In this document: positions 62,199 to 64,000 of the stretch, in pieces | Layout of the letters: the number at the start of each line of letters is the position of its first letter | Position numbering within the stretch: position 1 is the first letter of the stretch | NCBI RefSeq assembly: GCF_900107245.1 | Contig: NZ_FNPG01000011.1 | Span: forward strand, 39,156 to 103,155 | Source of the DNA: Lachnobacterium bovis DSM 14045 | GTDB taxonomy: Bacteria > Bacillota > Clostridia > Lachnospirales > Lachnospiraceae | Reading direction: 5' to 3' | Length of the DNA: 64,000 nucleotides | The notes under the pieces: model-generated | What the model saw: only the letters and a program-made list of their open reading frames with translations | The model's database searches: none | What the model was told of the DNA's origin: nothing | Position numbers and translations under genes: made by a program

Positions 62199-63530
62199 TT
62201 ATGATGCATAACGATTATAATAATTGTCTGCACCTTGACGATTTTCATTTACTCCAACCTCTACATAATGCTGATAATATAGAGGTAAATCATTTCCAAA
62301 TTTTGTTCTAATATCGCTATAACTATTCATGTAAAAATAGACATCAAAATTAGAACTTGCTCTTCTTCCTTCTTCCATTCCTGTTTCCATGAAATGATCT
62401 AAATAAGAACCATCATAATATCCTAATTCTCTTTGTAAATCTCTATTATTATTTCTATAGTATTTAATATTAAAAATAGGATCTAAATAGTTTTCATTTG
62501 ATGTTGGCGCCTTTACTCTACCTTTCCAAACCGCATATAATTCGTGATTTGAATTATCTACTTTTATTTTAGCATCACTTACAAGGAAATAATCCACTCC
62601 CATTATATTAGCAGAATCATTATCATCCCATGTAGCATCGACGTTATACCATTTGCTTCCAATTCTAACTCGTGTCCATTCATGTCCTGAACCTGTAACA
62701 CAAACAGATTCGTATCCTAGAGCATTACAAATCATTGCATATGTTTTTGAATAACCTGCACAAACAGTTTTTCCTTCTAAAACTGCACTTACAACACTCT
62801 GATCAATCTCACCTTCTTGATAAATTGTGTTTTTATCTAAAATATTTTCTAAACTTCTCATTTTTTGCATAGTTGTTTTTTTCTGGTTTACTGTTTTTAT
62901 CCAGTTTTCAACTTTGTTCTTCAATTGATTAGCAACTGCAACTCTATTACTTCCTGAAACATATCTTGGATAAATTGTTAATGTGAAAAATGGTTCATAA
63001 TTTGAAGTAGTTCCATACCAATATTTAACATCTAAAAAGAAGAATTGTGGATTCTCTGCCTCAAAAACATTAAAAACTTCATCTAAATCCTGTGGTTTGA
63101 TATTTTTATTATAAACAATTTGGCCAATTACGTGATCTCCCTGAATTGTATCATTGCAGTTAATACTAGAGTTGTTTATTAATTCTGTACATCTATTATA
63201 TAATTTGTTATATAAATCTTTTTCATCAGAAGTTAACTGATTGTAATAATATCTTGCGCTATATTTTCCCCAGTTATAGCTTGCTGCATAAGTTCTCTTT
63301 TTGATAGTTTTTTCACCACCAATTAAGTCTCCCTTATTGCTCTTTTCTACGAATTTCTCTTTTAATTTGTGTCCTTCAATTTTCTTTAATCCTGTCTTAG
63401 ACTTAGCCGGATTTGCTCTTTTTGCATAGACGTTGCTGCCACTAAATAACAAGCACATGCAAAATAGCATAAATCCTCCTGTAACAAATTTTGACAAACT
63501 AATTTTTTTCATTTTTTTAAGTTTTCTCAT
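62199..63530 (-). CDS. Secreted transglutaminase-like protein with two C-terminal repeats
   Basis: A 443-residue exported protein with a signal peptide (about 8-35, ending SNVYA-KR). The transglutaminase/protease-like core has Cys257 in TVCAGYS, His283 in GSGHEW and Asp298 in NVDATW, a full triad. After it come two ~38-residue repeats (353-390 and 395-432) sharing the pattern Y-N--D----G----Y--H----G--E-R. A substrate or wall-binding role for the repeats is inferred. ATG at 63530 follows AAAGGAC; a longer start at 63554 is less supported. Enzymes of this group cut or crosslink peptides at the cell surface. Confidence 0.85.
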   Translation of the reverse strand: MRKLKKMKKISLSKFVTGGFMLFCMCLLFSGSNVYAKRANPAKSKTGLKKIEGHKLKEKFVEKSNKGDLIGGEKTIKKRTYAASYNWGKYSARYYYNQLTSDEKDLYNKLYNRCTELINNSSINCNDTIQGDHVIGQIVYNKNIKPQDLDEVFNVFEAENPQFFFLDVKYWYGTTSNYEPFFTLTIYPRYVSGSNRVAVANQLKNKVENWIKTVNQKKTTMQKMRSLENILDKNTIYQEGEIDQSVVSAVLEGKTVCAGYSKTYAMICNALGYESVCVTGSGHEWTRVRIGSKWYNVDATWDDNDSANIMGVDYFLVSDAKIKVDNSNHELYAVWKGRVKAPTSNENYLDPIFNIKYYRNNNRDLQRELGYYDGSYLDHFMETGMEEGRRASSNFDVYFYMNSYSDIRTKFGNDLPLYYQHYVEVGVNENRQGADNYYNRYAS

Positions 63531-63628
63531 CTTTCTAGTCCTTTCTTGAGTCAATTTTTATTTAGTCAGTCAATACTATAACACATTATTAAGATAATTT
63601 AAATAAAAAATAATACTATCAGTTTTCT

Positions 63629-64000
63629 TTAATTAACGTCTTTTTTATTTAATAAAATATTGCCCAAAAATACAGCCATAATTATATAGCATAAAATGTA
63701 TTTCCATAAATCCGACACAAATTTTTGTTGTGAAAAACAAATATCTACTGCTGAGAAAATATTGTTTTTAACTATTTTATTAATAAAAGGATTTGAAATC
63801 TGTGAACCTATTTTTGAAATTAGTAAGCCTAAATTTCCTGTAAAAAAAACAAGTTGTATGATTAACGAAATTGTATATTTTTTAGTCAAAATATTTAGAA
63901 CTATTGCTGTGACAGCAAACACCAAATCAACAACTATAAATACTAAAATCGATTCAGCATTCTCTCGTACACTTATTGCACTATTTATTTTATATTTGGC
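63629..64000 (-). CDS. Membrane protein, C-terminal part, cut by window edge (possible ABC-2 permease)
   Basis: The frame is open from the edge at 64000 to the stop at 63629, giving 124 residues with no start inside the window. There are three hydrophobic segments (about residues 18-42, 44-62 and 100-116), ending in KKDVN. The internal TTG at 63925 is not needed as a start. The layout resembles the last helices of an ABC-2 type permease, but this is a weak guess from topology only. It lies 98 bp upstream of the transglutaminase-like gene. Confidence 0.6.
   Translation of the reverse strand, partial: AKYKINSAISVRENAESILVFIVVDLVFAVTAIVLNILTKKYTISLIIQLVFFTGNLGLLISKIGSQISNPFINKIVKNNIFSAVDICFSQQKFVSDLWKYILCYIIMAVFLGNILLNKKDVN

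Noticed and set aside
63629..63925. A 98-residue complete small membrane protein starting at 63925
   Set aside because: The frame stays open to the window edge without a stop, so this is more likely the end of a larger protein than a gene starting at TTG.

Overview
The window looks like chromosomal DNA of a low-GC, Gram-positive, anaerobic Clostridia member, most likely Lachnospiraceae. The reasons are: an AT-rich sequence with AT-rich intergenic DNA; strong GGAGG-type ribosome sites; promoters of the TTGACA-17-TATAAT type; a group-B-like [FeFe] hydrogenase; the dgt-dnaG-rpoD-trmK order; a two-gene SUF-like iron-sulfur set; a Cse60-like spore protein; and a DUF5721-like protein. The genus cannot be fixed from sequence alone. 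No transposase, phage, integrase or CRISPR array was seen. Most genes lie on the minus strand.

Layout. 1-0.8 kb: copper control (CsoR and the start of a CopA-type ATPase behind a promoter with a palindromic operator). 0.9-3.5 kb: an AzlCD branched-chain amino acid exporter divergent from a MocR-type regulator, with a perfect 12-bp inverted repeat between them. 3.6-7.2 kb: GNAT acetyltransferase, SpoU methyltransferase, a SufC/SufBD pair and tRNA-Leu(CAG). 7.5-12.1 kb: an EAL phosphodiesterase with a degenerate GGDEF, a Cse60-like protein and a chemoreceptor. 12.2-14.7 kb: small orphans, a lipoprotein, and a decayed lipoprotein gene abutting a 78-bp palindromic element. 14.8-21.5 kb: proC, argJ, a drug/metabolite-type transporter, and an SbcCD-like YhaN/YhaO pair. 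21.6-24.2 kb: a divergent ClpX-like unfoldase and rnpB.

24.3-30.9 kb is the macromolecular-synthesis block: TGS-uridine kinase-like protein, trmK, rpoD, dnaG and dgt. 31-33.3 kb: a degenerate ABC ATPase paired with a large membrane protein. 33.4-37.6 kb: tRNA-Leu(AAG), nitroreductase, DegV, M18 aminopeptidase, DUF5721-like protein and CspA. 37.8-40.7 kb: diguanylate cyclase and [FeFe] hydrogenase. 40.9-45.5 kb: a MacAB-like ABC export operon with two membrane-fusion adaptors. 45.6-52.4 kb: pyrimidine genes (pyrC, pyrF, pyrK, pyrD) and dapA-dapB under a lysine riboswitch. 52.5-56.8 kb: Ig-like/polysaccharide deacetylase, corrinoid adenosyltransferase and TypA. 57-64 kb: TPR-GGDEF protein, WYL regulator, small membrane proteins, flavodoxin-like protein, an internally deleted macro-domain gene, a secreted transglutaminase-like protein with two C-terminal repeats, and the end of a membrane protein cut by the window edge.

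The best leads for something undescribed are the ClpX-like protein without the RKH pore loop, the degenerate ABC pair, the repeat-bearing transglutaminase protein, the two-adaptor export operon and the palindromic element next to the broken lipoprotein gene. No wholly new multi-gene system could be demonstrated from the sequence alone. All family calls were made by reading, without database searches.
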